From Candidatus Gottesmanbacteria bacterium RBG_16_37_8 (GTDB lineage: Bacteria; Patescibacteriota; Microgenomatia; 2-02-FULL-39-11), in NCBI GenBank assembly GCA_001779055.1, contig MFJA01000067.1:33899-43929 (forward strand): a stretch of 10,031 bases of DNA. Reading direction: 5' to 3'. Position numbers and translations under genes: made by a program. Below the pieces are notes generated by a model. That model was not told the DNA's origin and did no database searches. It saw only the letters and a list, made by a program, of their open reading frames with translations. How positions within the stretch are numbered: position 1 is the stretch's first letter; each line of letters opens with the position of its first letter. Shown here one piece after another: positions 1 through 6,385 of the stretch.

Positions 1-955
1 TATGAAAAAAATCAGATGACTGATCACAAACCCAATTTCTTAAAATAGGAGCCAATAAAAGATACGGGATAGTAGTACGGATATGGCGATCAGCAAAAAG
101 CTTACGGGCTAAAAGTCTCCAAAAAACTCTTTGTGCGTGTGTATCTAATGGTTCAATACCTCGATTAACAAGCGAAAAAGATCCTCCGACACCTTGCACT
201 AAACCGGCAGCAAAAAAAATATCCTGTTCAGTAATATAGTCTGCCAGGGCTACAAAAGTATCAGCGTTTTGGCTGGTTAAAACATGGGTAATTGTGGGAA
301 TTATTCCTGAATTAATTGCCTCATTAGAGAGTTTAATAAGATGTTCCAGATCGGGATTGTGTTTATTAGGATCATATGGACGGTTGGGATGATAGGATAA
401 ATTAATAGCCTTAAGTCCCATGCCACCGTATAGTTCAAGCAGATTTTTGGTTAAAAAACTGCCGTTTGAAGTAAGAGATAAATTCAAACCGAAATTATTA
501 CCCATGGCAATAACCAAAGCCATTTTTTCCGCCGGATTCATCGGATGTTGTTTTAAAAATTGGGTCGATTGGAATTTTTCTCCATAGTATTTATCAATTA
601 ATAATAATTGTTTTGAGGAAATTAATTTTCTCTTAAACAAATCAGCAAGTGTATCCCAATTTGTATTTGATTCACTAGTTGTATTAACTGATTCACCATT
701 GGGAACAATGCTTACAACAGCCGGTTTAAGCAAAGTAACCTGTTTTAAAAGTACTTCTAATGTGGCAAGCGGTGGATCAATCTGGGGATTATAAAATTTT
801 CCTATGGGTACGGCGCAGAAATCTCTGCAGGATGGTTCGCCAACTTTGTTGCAGCCGCCTCCACCAAATTCAAGAACTACTACACCTGGATTTCTAAACC
901 CAACTTCCGGACGTTTTTCAACAAATCTTCTAACTCCTTCAAGTTTCGGAAACAT
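1..955 (-). CDS. Radical SAM-like protein with CX7CX3C cysteine motif (C-terminus beyond window)
   Basis: An open frame runs from ATG at 955 to the left edge (318 codons, no stop), so the C-terminus is missing. The N-terminal part has the layout of a radical SAM barrel. A hydrophobic strand leads into a glycine-rich turn and three cysteines (Cys35, Cys43, Cys47, spacing C-x7-C-x3-C). Next come a PNGES segment where the SAM-binding GGE motif is expected, a later strand ending in TSNG, and further strand-like segments (LSYHP, PTITHVL). Canonical radical SAM enzymes use CX3CX2C, so the 4Fe-4S loop would be enlarged. Another cysteine (Cys310, in a WVCDQ context) lies near the edge and could begin an auxiliary-cluster region. 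Substrate and pathway are unknown. There is no Shine-Dalgarno sequence, and a promoter-like element sits 7 bases upstream of the ATG. The gene is separated by 56 bases from mltG and looks A+T-richer than the operon. Confidence 0.72.
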   Translation of the reverse strand, partial: MFPKLEGVRRFVEKRPEVGFRNPGVVVLEFGGGGCNKVGEPSCRDFCAVPIGKFYNPQIDPPLATLEVLLKQVTLLKPAVVSIVPNGESVNTTSESNTNWDTLADLFKRKLISSKQLLLIDKYYGEKFQSTQFLKQHPMNPAEKMALVIAMGNNFGLNLSLTSNGSFLTKNLLELYGGMGLKAINLSYHPNRPYDPNKHNPDLEHLIKLSNEAINSGIIPTITHVLTSQNADTFVALADYITEQDIFFAAGLVQGVGGSFSLVNRGIEPLDTHAQRVFWRLLARKLFADRHIRTTIPYLLLAPILRNWVCDQSSDFFH

Positions 956-962
956 AGAACTT

Positions 963-971
963 ATTCTAACA
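963..971 (-). promoter_or_regulatory. Extended -10 promoter element of the radical SAM gene
   Basis: On the minus strand the sequence reads TGTTAGAAT, an extended -10 (TGn followed by TAGAAT, one mismatch to TATAAT). It ends 7 bases before the ATG at 955, which would place the transcription start at or within a base of the start codon, giving a leaderless mRNA. No convincing -35 is visible, as is usual for extended -10 promoters. An imperfect inverted repeat (ATAGA, 6 bases, TCTAT; 971-986) abuts it and might be an operator, but it is short and A+T-rich. Confidence 0.4.
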
Positions 972-1011
972 TAGACATATATCTATTCGAGGAAAAACAC
1001 GGCGAAGAATT

Positions 1012-1977
1012 TTACAATCCCAGATATTTGGAGATGTTCTGCCGGTGTTCCTCGAAAGTTTTGGCAAAGTGGGATTTCCCCTGTTTATCAGCCACATAAT
1101 AAAGATATTCGGTAGAAGGAGCATTTAATACTGCTTCAATTGAACTCAAGCCCGGGTTGGCAATAGGTGTTGGCGGCAGGCCCGGATTTTTATAAGTATT
1201 ATAGAATGAGTCAATCTCCAAATCTTCGGCAGTTAAATGCTCTTTCCACCATCTTTTCTCCTGCGGTTGATAGGAAAGGCCATATTGGATGCTTGCATCT
1301 ATATCCAGCTTCATGCCTATATCCAGCCGGTTTAAAATAACACTGGCAATCAGTGGCCTGTCAGCTGTTTCCTTTGCTTCCCGTTCAACCAGAGAGGCAA
1401 TAATAACTGCCTCATCAAAAGTAAGCTGGTATTTGTCTAAAGCATTTTTATTTAATTTGGCCGTTTTTGCTGCAAAATTATCTTCCATCATTTTGACAAT
1501 CTGGCTGCCGGTTGCCTCTTTGGGAATATGATATGTATCGGGGAATAAATACCCTTCCCTGCCGATACTTAGAATTTCACTCTCAGGTATGGAAAAAGTA
1601 TTGGCAATTTTCATTGCAATTTCTTCTTTCCTCCAGCCCTCGGGTATTGTCAGAACAACATCTGTTGTTCCGTGAAGAAGATCATCTGAAATTGTCATCA
1701 TATCCATAGAAGGGCTTAGCACGAAATCGCCGGCCTGGATATTTTTGCCAAAATCAGTAAATCTGGCCTTAAGAAAAAAAACCAGTCCTGATCTTATTAA
1801 CCCTTCATCCTCCAGTCTCTTGCCTATAGACCTGACGTCTTCTCCTTTTTCGATAGTGAAGCTTATGTAATTTTTAGCAAGAGGATTGACAGGTTTTAAA
1901 GCCTGCTGCCAAAAAAGAAATGCCGGCAGAAGGAAAACGAGAAGAAGAATAAAAAGAATTGTCAGTTTATATTTCAT
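1012..1977 (-). CDS. mltG: Endolytic murein transglycosylase MltG (YceG-like)
   Basis: MltG cleaves nascent glycan strands at the outer face of the cytoplasmic membrane and is thought to terminate peptidoglycan elongation. The 321-residue protein starts with a short basic stretch and one membrane segment (about residues 5-23). A LysM-like region follows (about 38-108), then the YceG catalytic domain. Family signatures are clear: EGYLFPDTY (141-149), ASLVERE (194-200), SVILNRL (212-218), and the C-terminal NTYKNPGLPPTPIANPG block (260-276). By alignment from memory with E. coli MltG, Glu198 in ASLVERE is the catalytic glutamate. Length is near normal for the family. The start codon overlaps the stop of the upstream zinc-ribbon gene in an ATGA, and no Shine-Dalgarno is seen, so translation is probably coupled. 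It is the last gene of the packed cluster. Confidence 0.95.
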   Translation of the reverse strand: MKYKLTILFILLLVFLLPAFLFWQQALKPVNPLAKNYISFTIEKGEDVRSIGKRLEDEGLIRSGLVFFLKARFTDFGKNIQAGDFVLSPSMDMMTISDDLLHGTTDVVLTIPEGWRKEEIAMKIANTFSIPESEILSIGREGYLFPDTYHIPKEATGSQIVKMMEDNFAAKTAKLNKNALDKYQLTFDEAVIIASLVEREAKETADRPLIASVILNRLDIGMKLDIDASIQYGLSYQPQEKRWWKEHLTAEDLEIDSFYNTYKNPGLPPTPIANPGLSSIEAVLNAPSTEYLYYVADKQGKSHFAKTFEEHRQNISKYLGL

Positions 1978-2177
1978 TCTGAAACAGTAAGGGGAGCCCT
2001 TTGGTATGTTTTTTTAGTCTTATCAAACAGGTAAATCCGTCCGCAGTATTTGCAGGTGACAACCTCTTCATCCTTACCCTTTTTTCTTTTACCGTTTGAC
2101 AATGACTTGCCGCAGCCGACACATCTGCCTTGAGATAAAAGCCAAGCCTGGACCGGAGCAATCATGTTTTTTAACAT
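1974..2177 (-). CDS. Small zinc-ribbon protein of unknown function
   Basis: A 67-residue protein with two CX2C knuckles, Cys19/Cys22 (CVGCGK) and Cys42/Cys45 (CKYCGR), separated by a lysine-rich loop (about residues 24-36). This is the pattern of a single structural zinc ribbon. Nothing else identifies a function. Nucleic-acid or protein binding would be typical for such small ribbons, but that is inference. Its reality is supported by context: the start lies 2 bases after the phosphorylase stop, an AGGA sits 10 bases upstream of the ATG (2188-2191), and its TGA overlaps the mltG start (ATGA). A competing frame over the same bases (1967-2161) has no such support. Confidence 0.8.
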   Translation of the reverse strand: MLKNMIAPVQAWLLSQGRCVGCGKSLSNGKRKKGKDEEVVTCKYCGRIYLFDKTKKTYQRAPLTVSE

Positions 2178-2179
2178 AA

Positions 2180-3463
2180 TTATTGTATCCTGTATATCGG
2201 AATATTTTCTAAAGTTTCTCTGGCTTCCTTAAGCCTCCACTTATCCGAAGAATATAATATACATAAAATATCACTTTTGTCCACTTTTTCATCAATTCTT
2301 CCGTTTAAATAAATGCCGGCCATCTTATCCTGCGGACAGCCCAAAATTCTGGCCACCACCGTCAAATCATGATTGTTAAAGGAAGTTATCGTCCCTTTTT
2401 TGGGAGCCGGCACCTCAAAGCGGTAAGGAGAAAGTTTTATCGAATCACTGGTTACATCCGGATTTCCTCCCTGCACTTTAATAATCTCCCTCATTTTTTT
2501 CAAGGCTTTGCCTGATGATAATATTTCCCGGGCCATTTCCTCACCATTCATTTTGCTTTTCCTGCCTCCATTGGCCAGACATAAATCCAGAAGTTTACCC
2601 GATAATCTCAAGGCTTTGGCCTCCAGGATAAATGGTCTGTCCGGCTTTTGTTCCAAAACCGCCAGTACATCCCGGGCTTCCAAGTTCGGCCCCACCGCAT
2701 GACCGGCCGGCTCCAGAGCCTGATTGATATCAACCGCTACCTTAATGTTGAATTTTTTGGCTAAAAATCTGAACTTATCGGCAATAATCTCAGCATCCTT
2801 AAAATGATAAATTTTTAAAGTATTACCGACCGGAATATCCAAAACCAGGTGCGTTGATCCTGAAGCTACTTTTTTGGCCATTATCGAAACAATAACTTTA
2901 TCAAATGATTCAAAGGATAAGGGTGCCTCAACCTGAATAATCACATCATCTGCCGGAGCCAACCCCAGGTGTCCTCCCCAAACAATACAGCCTCCGGCTT
3001 TTGCAACCATGCTTTCTATCTTTCTTAAGTCAAAAGTAACCGGAGCCAGAACTTCCATGGTATCGGCAGTTCCGGCCGGAGTTGTTATTGCCCGGGAGGA
3101 ATTCTTAGGGATCTGAAATCCGGCAGAAGCAATAATCGGCACCAGTATCATGGTGGTTCTGGTGCCTGAAAGTCCTCCGGTTGAGTGTTTGTCAGCAACA
3201 ATTCCCTTTAAATGCAGTTTCTCTCCGGTATCTGCCATAGCTTTGGTCAGATAAAAGAGCTCAGTTGATGTAAATCCGTTTCGAAATCCTGCTGCTACAA
3301 AATAAGTAGTTAAAATAGGGGACAGTCTTTGGTGGGAAACCTCATCCATCAGGGCAAATATTTCCTTGTAGGAAAGCCTCTTGCCGAGAAGCTTTTTTTT
3401 GATGGCCGAAACCGCCAGGTATGATTGCAGAACTTGTTCTTTATCAATATTATTTTTTTTCAT
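2180..3463 (-). CDS. AMP/thymidine phosphorylase family enzyme, archaeal type, lacking the N-terminal domain
   Basis: Pyrimidine-nucleoside/AMP phosphorylase superfamily, catalysing phosphorolysis of a nucleoside or NMP to base and (deoxy)ribose phosphate. From the preferred start the protein has 427 residues. Visible motifs are the phosphate-binding DKHSTGG (91-97), the long SSRAITTPAGTADTMEVL block (122-139), and KKVASGSTHLVLDIPVG (197-213). The SSRAITTPAGTADTMEVL block is typical of archaeal AMP phosphorylase and its bacterial relatives rather than E. coli DeoA. Archaeal AMP phosphorylases are about 500 residues, with an extra N-terminal domain of roughly 80 that is absent here. The frame is open up to 3529, but that start would overlap the sortase by 62 bases. 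ATG 3463 has GGAAAGGA 9 bases upstream and starts 4 bases after the sortase stop. Substrate (AMP, CMP/UMP or thymidine) cannot be decided by eye. Ribose-1,5-bisphosphate isomerase and RubisCO are not in the window. Confidence 0.88.
   Translation of the reverse strand: MKKNNIDKEQVLQSYLAVSAIKKKLLGKRLSYKEIFALMDEVSHQRLSPILTTYFVAAGFRNGFTSTELFYLTKAMADTGEKLHLKGIVADKHSTGGLSGTRTTMILVPIIASAGFQIPKNSSRAITTPAGTADTMEVLAPVTFDLRKIESMVAKAGGCIVWGGHLGLAPADDVIIQVEAPLSFESFDKVIVSIMAKKVASGSTHLVLDIPVGNTLKIYHFKDAEIIADKFRFLAKKFNIKVAVDINQALEPAGHAVGPNLEARDVLAVLEQKPDRPFILEAKALRLSGKLLDLCLANGGRKSKMNGEEMAREILSSGKALKKMREIIKVQGGNPDVTSDSIKLSPYRFEVPAPKKGTITSFNNHDLTVVARILGCPQDKMAGIYLNGRIDEKVDKSDILCILYSSDKWRLKEARETLENIPIYRIQ
2188..2191 (-). 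promoter_or_regulatory. Shine-Dalgarno site of the zinc-ribbon gene
   Basis: AGGA on the minus strand, 10 bases before the ATG at 2177 and inside the end of the phosphorylase gene. It supports the small frame as a real gene. Confidence 0.45.
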
Positions 3464-3467
3464 CAGA

Positions 3468-4172
3468 TTAAATCCTTTCCAGTTTGCTTTTGACAATAAA
3501 TCTTTTAAAGTAAGTTCCGGGCGGAACACAGGTTACCAAAGTCAACTCTTCATTTGATGTCTCCTGACTGAGAACTTTAAGATCTGAAGCACCGGTAATA
3601 TACATTTGATATACCTTGAAACTGAAATTGACATTATCGACCTCAACCTTGATTTTATCACCTATCTCAAGATCAGGCAGTTTGGAAAATATCGCCTTAT
3701 AATCCGTCGGCTTATAAAAAAGAAGAAGTGTTGAGTGGCCAAAAATTACCGGATTGCCGACACTCCCAGGAACTGGTCCCGTAAAATGAATAAGACTCTT
3801 GGATAAATCCTCTCCTCCGACAATAACCTTTGCTTTATCAATTTTCAGTTTCGCTATTGATAAGGTGTAGTTAGTCAGATCCGTCATCTTGCGAATTGGT
3901 GTTGCCTGGGGAAACCACAATCGCGCTTCCGTCAGATCGGCAAATGTAGAGCCGATAGCTCTTGTCAGTTTTCCGGAAATATTTTCTTCCAAATCCGCAA
4001 CAGGCGAGATAACTGTTTGAAATTTATGGGCATAAAAAAGCTCAAAAGTAACAATCGGATATAAAACTAAAATAATCAGGCTTACCCCGGTTAGTATTAG
4101 CAAAATCGAAATATATGGAGCCAATCTTTTTATAAGAGGCGGCATTTTTTTGTGGTAAGAATAAAGTGCCAT
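3468..4172 (-). CDS. Membrane-anchored sortase (cysteine transpeptidase)
   Basis: Sortases cleave a sorting motif on exported proteins and join them to the cell wall or to another subunit. The 234-residue protein has a basic N-terminus, one membrane segment (about residues 18-41), a spacer region, and a C-terminal sortase domain. The catalytic triad is visible: His146 in IFGHST, Cys215 in TLVTCVPP, and Arg224 in FKRFIVKSK. The TC-x-P-x-G-x4-R-x2-V arrangement resembles class C to E enzymes more than class A, but the class is not secure. No LPXTG-like sorting signal was seen at the C-terminus of any complete neighbour, so its substrate is probably encoded elsewhere. It starts 2 bases after the stop of the upstream gene without a Shine-Dalgarno. 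A second in-frame ATG lies at 4145, just before the membrane segment. Confidence 0.92.
   Translation of the reverse strand: MALYSYHKKMPPLIKRLAPYISILLILTGVSLIILVLYPIVTFELFYAHKFQTVISPVADLEENISGKLTRAIGSTFADLTEARLWFPQATPIRKMTDLTNYTLSIAKLKIDKAKVIVGGEDLSKSLIHFTGPVPGSVGNPVIFGHSTLLLFYKPTDYKAIFSKLPDLEIGDKIKVEVDNVNFSFKVYQMYITGASDLKVLSQETSNEELTLVTCVPPGTYFKRFIVKSKLERI
3473..3480 (-). promoter_or_regulatory. Shine-Dalgarno site deciding the phosphorylase start
   Basis: The minus strand reads GGAAAGGA, with the AGGA core 9 bases before the ATG at 3463. It lies inside the last codons of the sortase gene. It is the best ribosome-binding site in the window and favours the downstream ATG over the in-frame ATG at 3529, which would give 22 extra residues unlike the family N-terminus. 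Confidence 0.65.
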
Positions 4173-4174
4173 CT

Positions 4175-6361
4175 TTATCTGGAGATTATTGCCATCGAAA
4201 TGTTTTTAGGATTAAGTGGAAGTTTGTTTTGCCAAAAAGGCAATTTATTAACGGGGGATATTTTTACTCCTCCTATCTTATCGACTTTTTCCAAAATGGA
4301 AATTGCCTGCGTATATGATTTTCCCCGGATGTCATTTCTTATTGTCTCCAAATTAAGGTCGGGAACAAAATAGGCAATAATCGATACTTTTGCCTTGATA
4401 TTGCCGCTTTTATCAATATCGGTATCAACAATTCGAACTGTAGTTTTGGTCGGGTCAAATTTAAATCCCGACACAGCACTTAAAGTAGAAGGATTAATAA
4501 GAGCCTCCAAATTATCCTGGTTGTAGGCAAAACCCTCCACTTTCAAAGTCAAATCCAATGACAAATCCTTAGCCTCACTGCCTACCTCCGCGCTGAATTT
4601 TTTGGCTGATACTGTGGTTGTAACGGGTTGATCCAGAAGTCTTTCTCTGGGATTAATCTGCCCGACTAACTTTTGTTTCACTTGGGTTACCAGTTCGGAA
4701 GTTGTTGCTTCCTCCAGCTTGCCTCGGTCCTCCCCGGAGACACTGGATATCTCCCGGCTGGTTCCGCCTGATAACGGCAGATTGTTTTTGGCAGTCAATG
4801 TTGATTCTGAAAAAGACTGAAAAGTAAAATTGGAATTGGCAGAAAGGTTGCTGTCAGGGCCGATTGTGGAGGCTGTTATTTTGGCAGATATTTTGCCGAA
4901 GGTAATTCCCTCGCCGGTCTCCGAGGCCGAGGCGATTTTTACTTCATCATCCAAGGTAAATTTAACAGGGCCGCTTGATAAAACTGATCCTTTGGGAAGT
5001 GTCTTGGCTGATGTTGTTTTATTAAAAACCGTCACTTCACCTTTCGCTTTATCGCCAAGAAGTGTTGTTCCGGTTGATTTGGCGCTTTTATTTCCTGAAA
5101 TCTCACTGGTCACACTTCTTATTAATATTACAGGTACGGATCCTGCAGCCTGGCTGTTGTCTTTGGCAAATATAATTTCCATCGGTGTTGACTGCGGTTG
5201 GGGATAGGTGATCAAAGATACTGTTGCTGACGGGAAGTTTAACAAAAGATAAGTAAAAAATAAGACAACCAGGATAATAGGAACTAACAAAGTGAGCGCT
5301 TTATGCTGGAGGATTGTAGCTAATTTTTTGCTGAAATCCATCGCTTTGACACTATCCAGCTTCTCACTTAAAAATGACATAACTGAAGAAAGTCCCGGTT
5401 TGCCTCCGGTTCCTTTTACGGAAAGCGGTTTGGTTTCTTTTTTAATGGCCGCGGCTTTCTCAGACAGCGATTCATTGATAAAACCGAATCTTTTCCCTGT
5501 TTCTCTTTTTATCTCAGGAGATGTTTCTTCAACTACAATCTCTTCTGAATAAGCAGTTGCCGCAGTTTCCCCTGATTCTTCTTCCTGTAGTTTCTCTTCC
5601 CGGTCTGCTTTTTCCGTAGCCGCGGCAAAATTGGGCAGAAAACTGGTTGCCGCCGCCTCTACAATTGATTTCATGATTTTTTCATTAGTAAATATGTCTA
5701 TTTTGGGAGTATGCAAAAATATGGAATGTTTGTGCCAGGGAAACTTCAGAAGTTCCTCTCTAATTTCTTCAGTTTTATCGGCAAAATCATAGATGATTAT
5801 TTTCGATGGCAAAATCTCCGTCTTAAGTTGGGGAAGAGTTGAGGAAAAATCAGCTACAATTGAATCTGTTCTGTCAACGATCACGTGTTGGGAAACCTTA
5901 CCGATCCTGACCAGTGATATAGTCATATGACCCGAGGATAAATCCATCAGGATAACTGTCGGAGGAGATCCTTCAGTTGTTTCCAGATAGTTGATAATCG
6001 AGGTTACATAATCAACAAAGCCATAAACCTTAAGGTCCAGTTCTTTGGCTATAGACTTTAACCTTTTCGAATATTCCGGCTTGACGTCATTTCCTTCAAG
6101 ATAAAATTGCGGCAAGGCAAAAATGACATTGTTAATAAGAAGCTTCTCGGGGATAGTTTTTTCCGCCATGGAGATGGCAATATCAACGGCCTCTGTCTCG
6201 TTTTCTTCTTCACCAAATTCACTCTTGCCTGTTCCCAATATTCTGACTTTTTCTCCGACAATCTCAGCTACAGCCGCCCTGACCTGGTGTTCCTCCAGCC
6301 CCAAAACGATGAAGTAATTAGTAATCTCCTTTTTCGGCAGTAACTCTGAAAGAATAGACAT
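4175..6361 (-). CDS. Membrane protein: degenerate actin-like domain, transmembrane helix, baseplate-J-like exterior domain
   Basis: A 728-residue protein with clear architecture. Residues 15-245 resemble an FtsA/PilM-type actin fold: a phosphate-1-like strand-turn (IVLGLEEHQV, 18-27) and a phosphate-2-like segment (VILMDLSSGHMTISLV, 136-151). The usual phosphate-1 aspartate is glycine, so nucleotide hydrolysis is doubtful. A charged, low-complexity linker (about 250-350) follows, then one membrane helix (about 355-375). The exterior part (376-728) is Ser/Thr-rich and beta-rich. Its segment GEVTVFNKTTSAKTLPKGSV (441-460) plus FTLDDEVKIASA resembles the baseplate J/gp47 domain. The C-terminus (679-728) has the GKSYTQAISIL and LPLNPKNISM pattern that I associate with such proteins in CPR and Chloroflexi. 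A structural or scaffold envelope role is inferred; the function is unknown. It lies 24 bases after alaS and just before the sortase, with no clear Shine-Dalgarno. Confidence 0.78.
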   Translation of the reverse strand: MSILSELLPKKEITNYFIVLGLEEHQVRAAVAEIVGEKVRILGTGKSEFGEEENETEAVDIAISMAEKTIPEKLLINNVIFALPQFYLEGNDVKPEYSKRLKSIAKELDLKVYGFVDYVTSIINYLETTEGSPPTVILMDLSSGHMTISLVRIGKVSQHVIVDRTDSIVADFSSTLPQLKTEILPSKIIIYDFADKTEEIREELLKFPWHKHSIFLHTPKIDIFTNEKIMKSIVEAAATSFLPNFAAATEKADREEKLQEEESGETAATAYSEEIVVEETSPEIKRETGKRFGFINESLSEKAAAIKKETKPLSVKGTGGKPGLSSVMSFLSEKLDSVKAMDFSKKLATILQHKALTLLVPIILVVLFFTYLLLNFPSATVSLITYPQPQSTPMEIIFAKDNSQAAGSVPVILIRSVTSEISGNKSAKSTGTTLLGDKAKGEVTVFNKTTSAKTLPKGSVLSSGPVKFTLDDEVKIASASETGEGITFGKISAKITASTIGPDSNLSANSNFTFQSFSESTLTAKNNLPLSGGTSREISSVSGEDRGKLEEATTSELVTQVKQKLVGQINPRERLLDQPVTTTVSAKKFSAEVGSEAKDLSLDLTLKVEGFAYNQDNLEALINPSTLSAVSGFKFDPTKTTVRIVDTDIDKSGNIKAKVSIIAYFVPDLNLETIRNDIRGKSYTQAISILEKVDKIGGVKISPVNKLPFWQNKLPLNPKNISMAIISR

Positions 6362-6385
6362 CTAAAAAATAGGAAGCCTGTATGA

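Noticed and set aside
3464..3529. 22-codon N-terminal extension of the phosphorylase (ATG at 3529)
   Set aside because: It would overlap the sortase C-terminus, including the region after its catalytic cysteine and arginine. A good Shine-Dalgarno precedes the ATG at 3463 instead.
4830..5207. 125-codon plus-strand frame inside the large membrane protein gene
   Set aside because: Leu/Ile/Val/Ser-rich antisense shadow of a Ser/Thr/Lys-rich coding region, without start signals.
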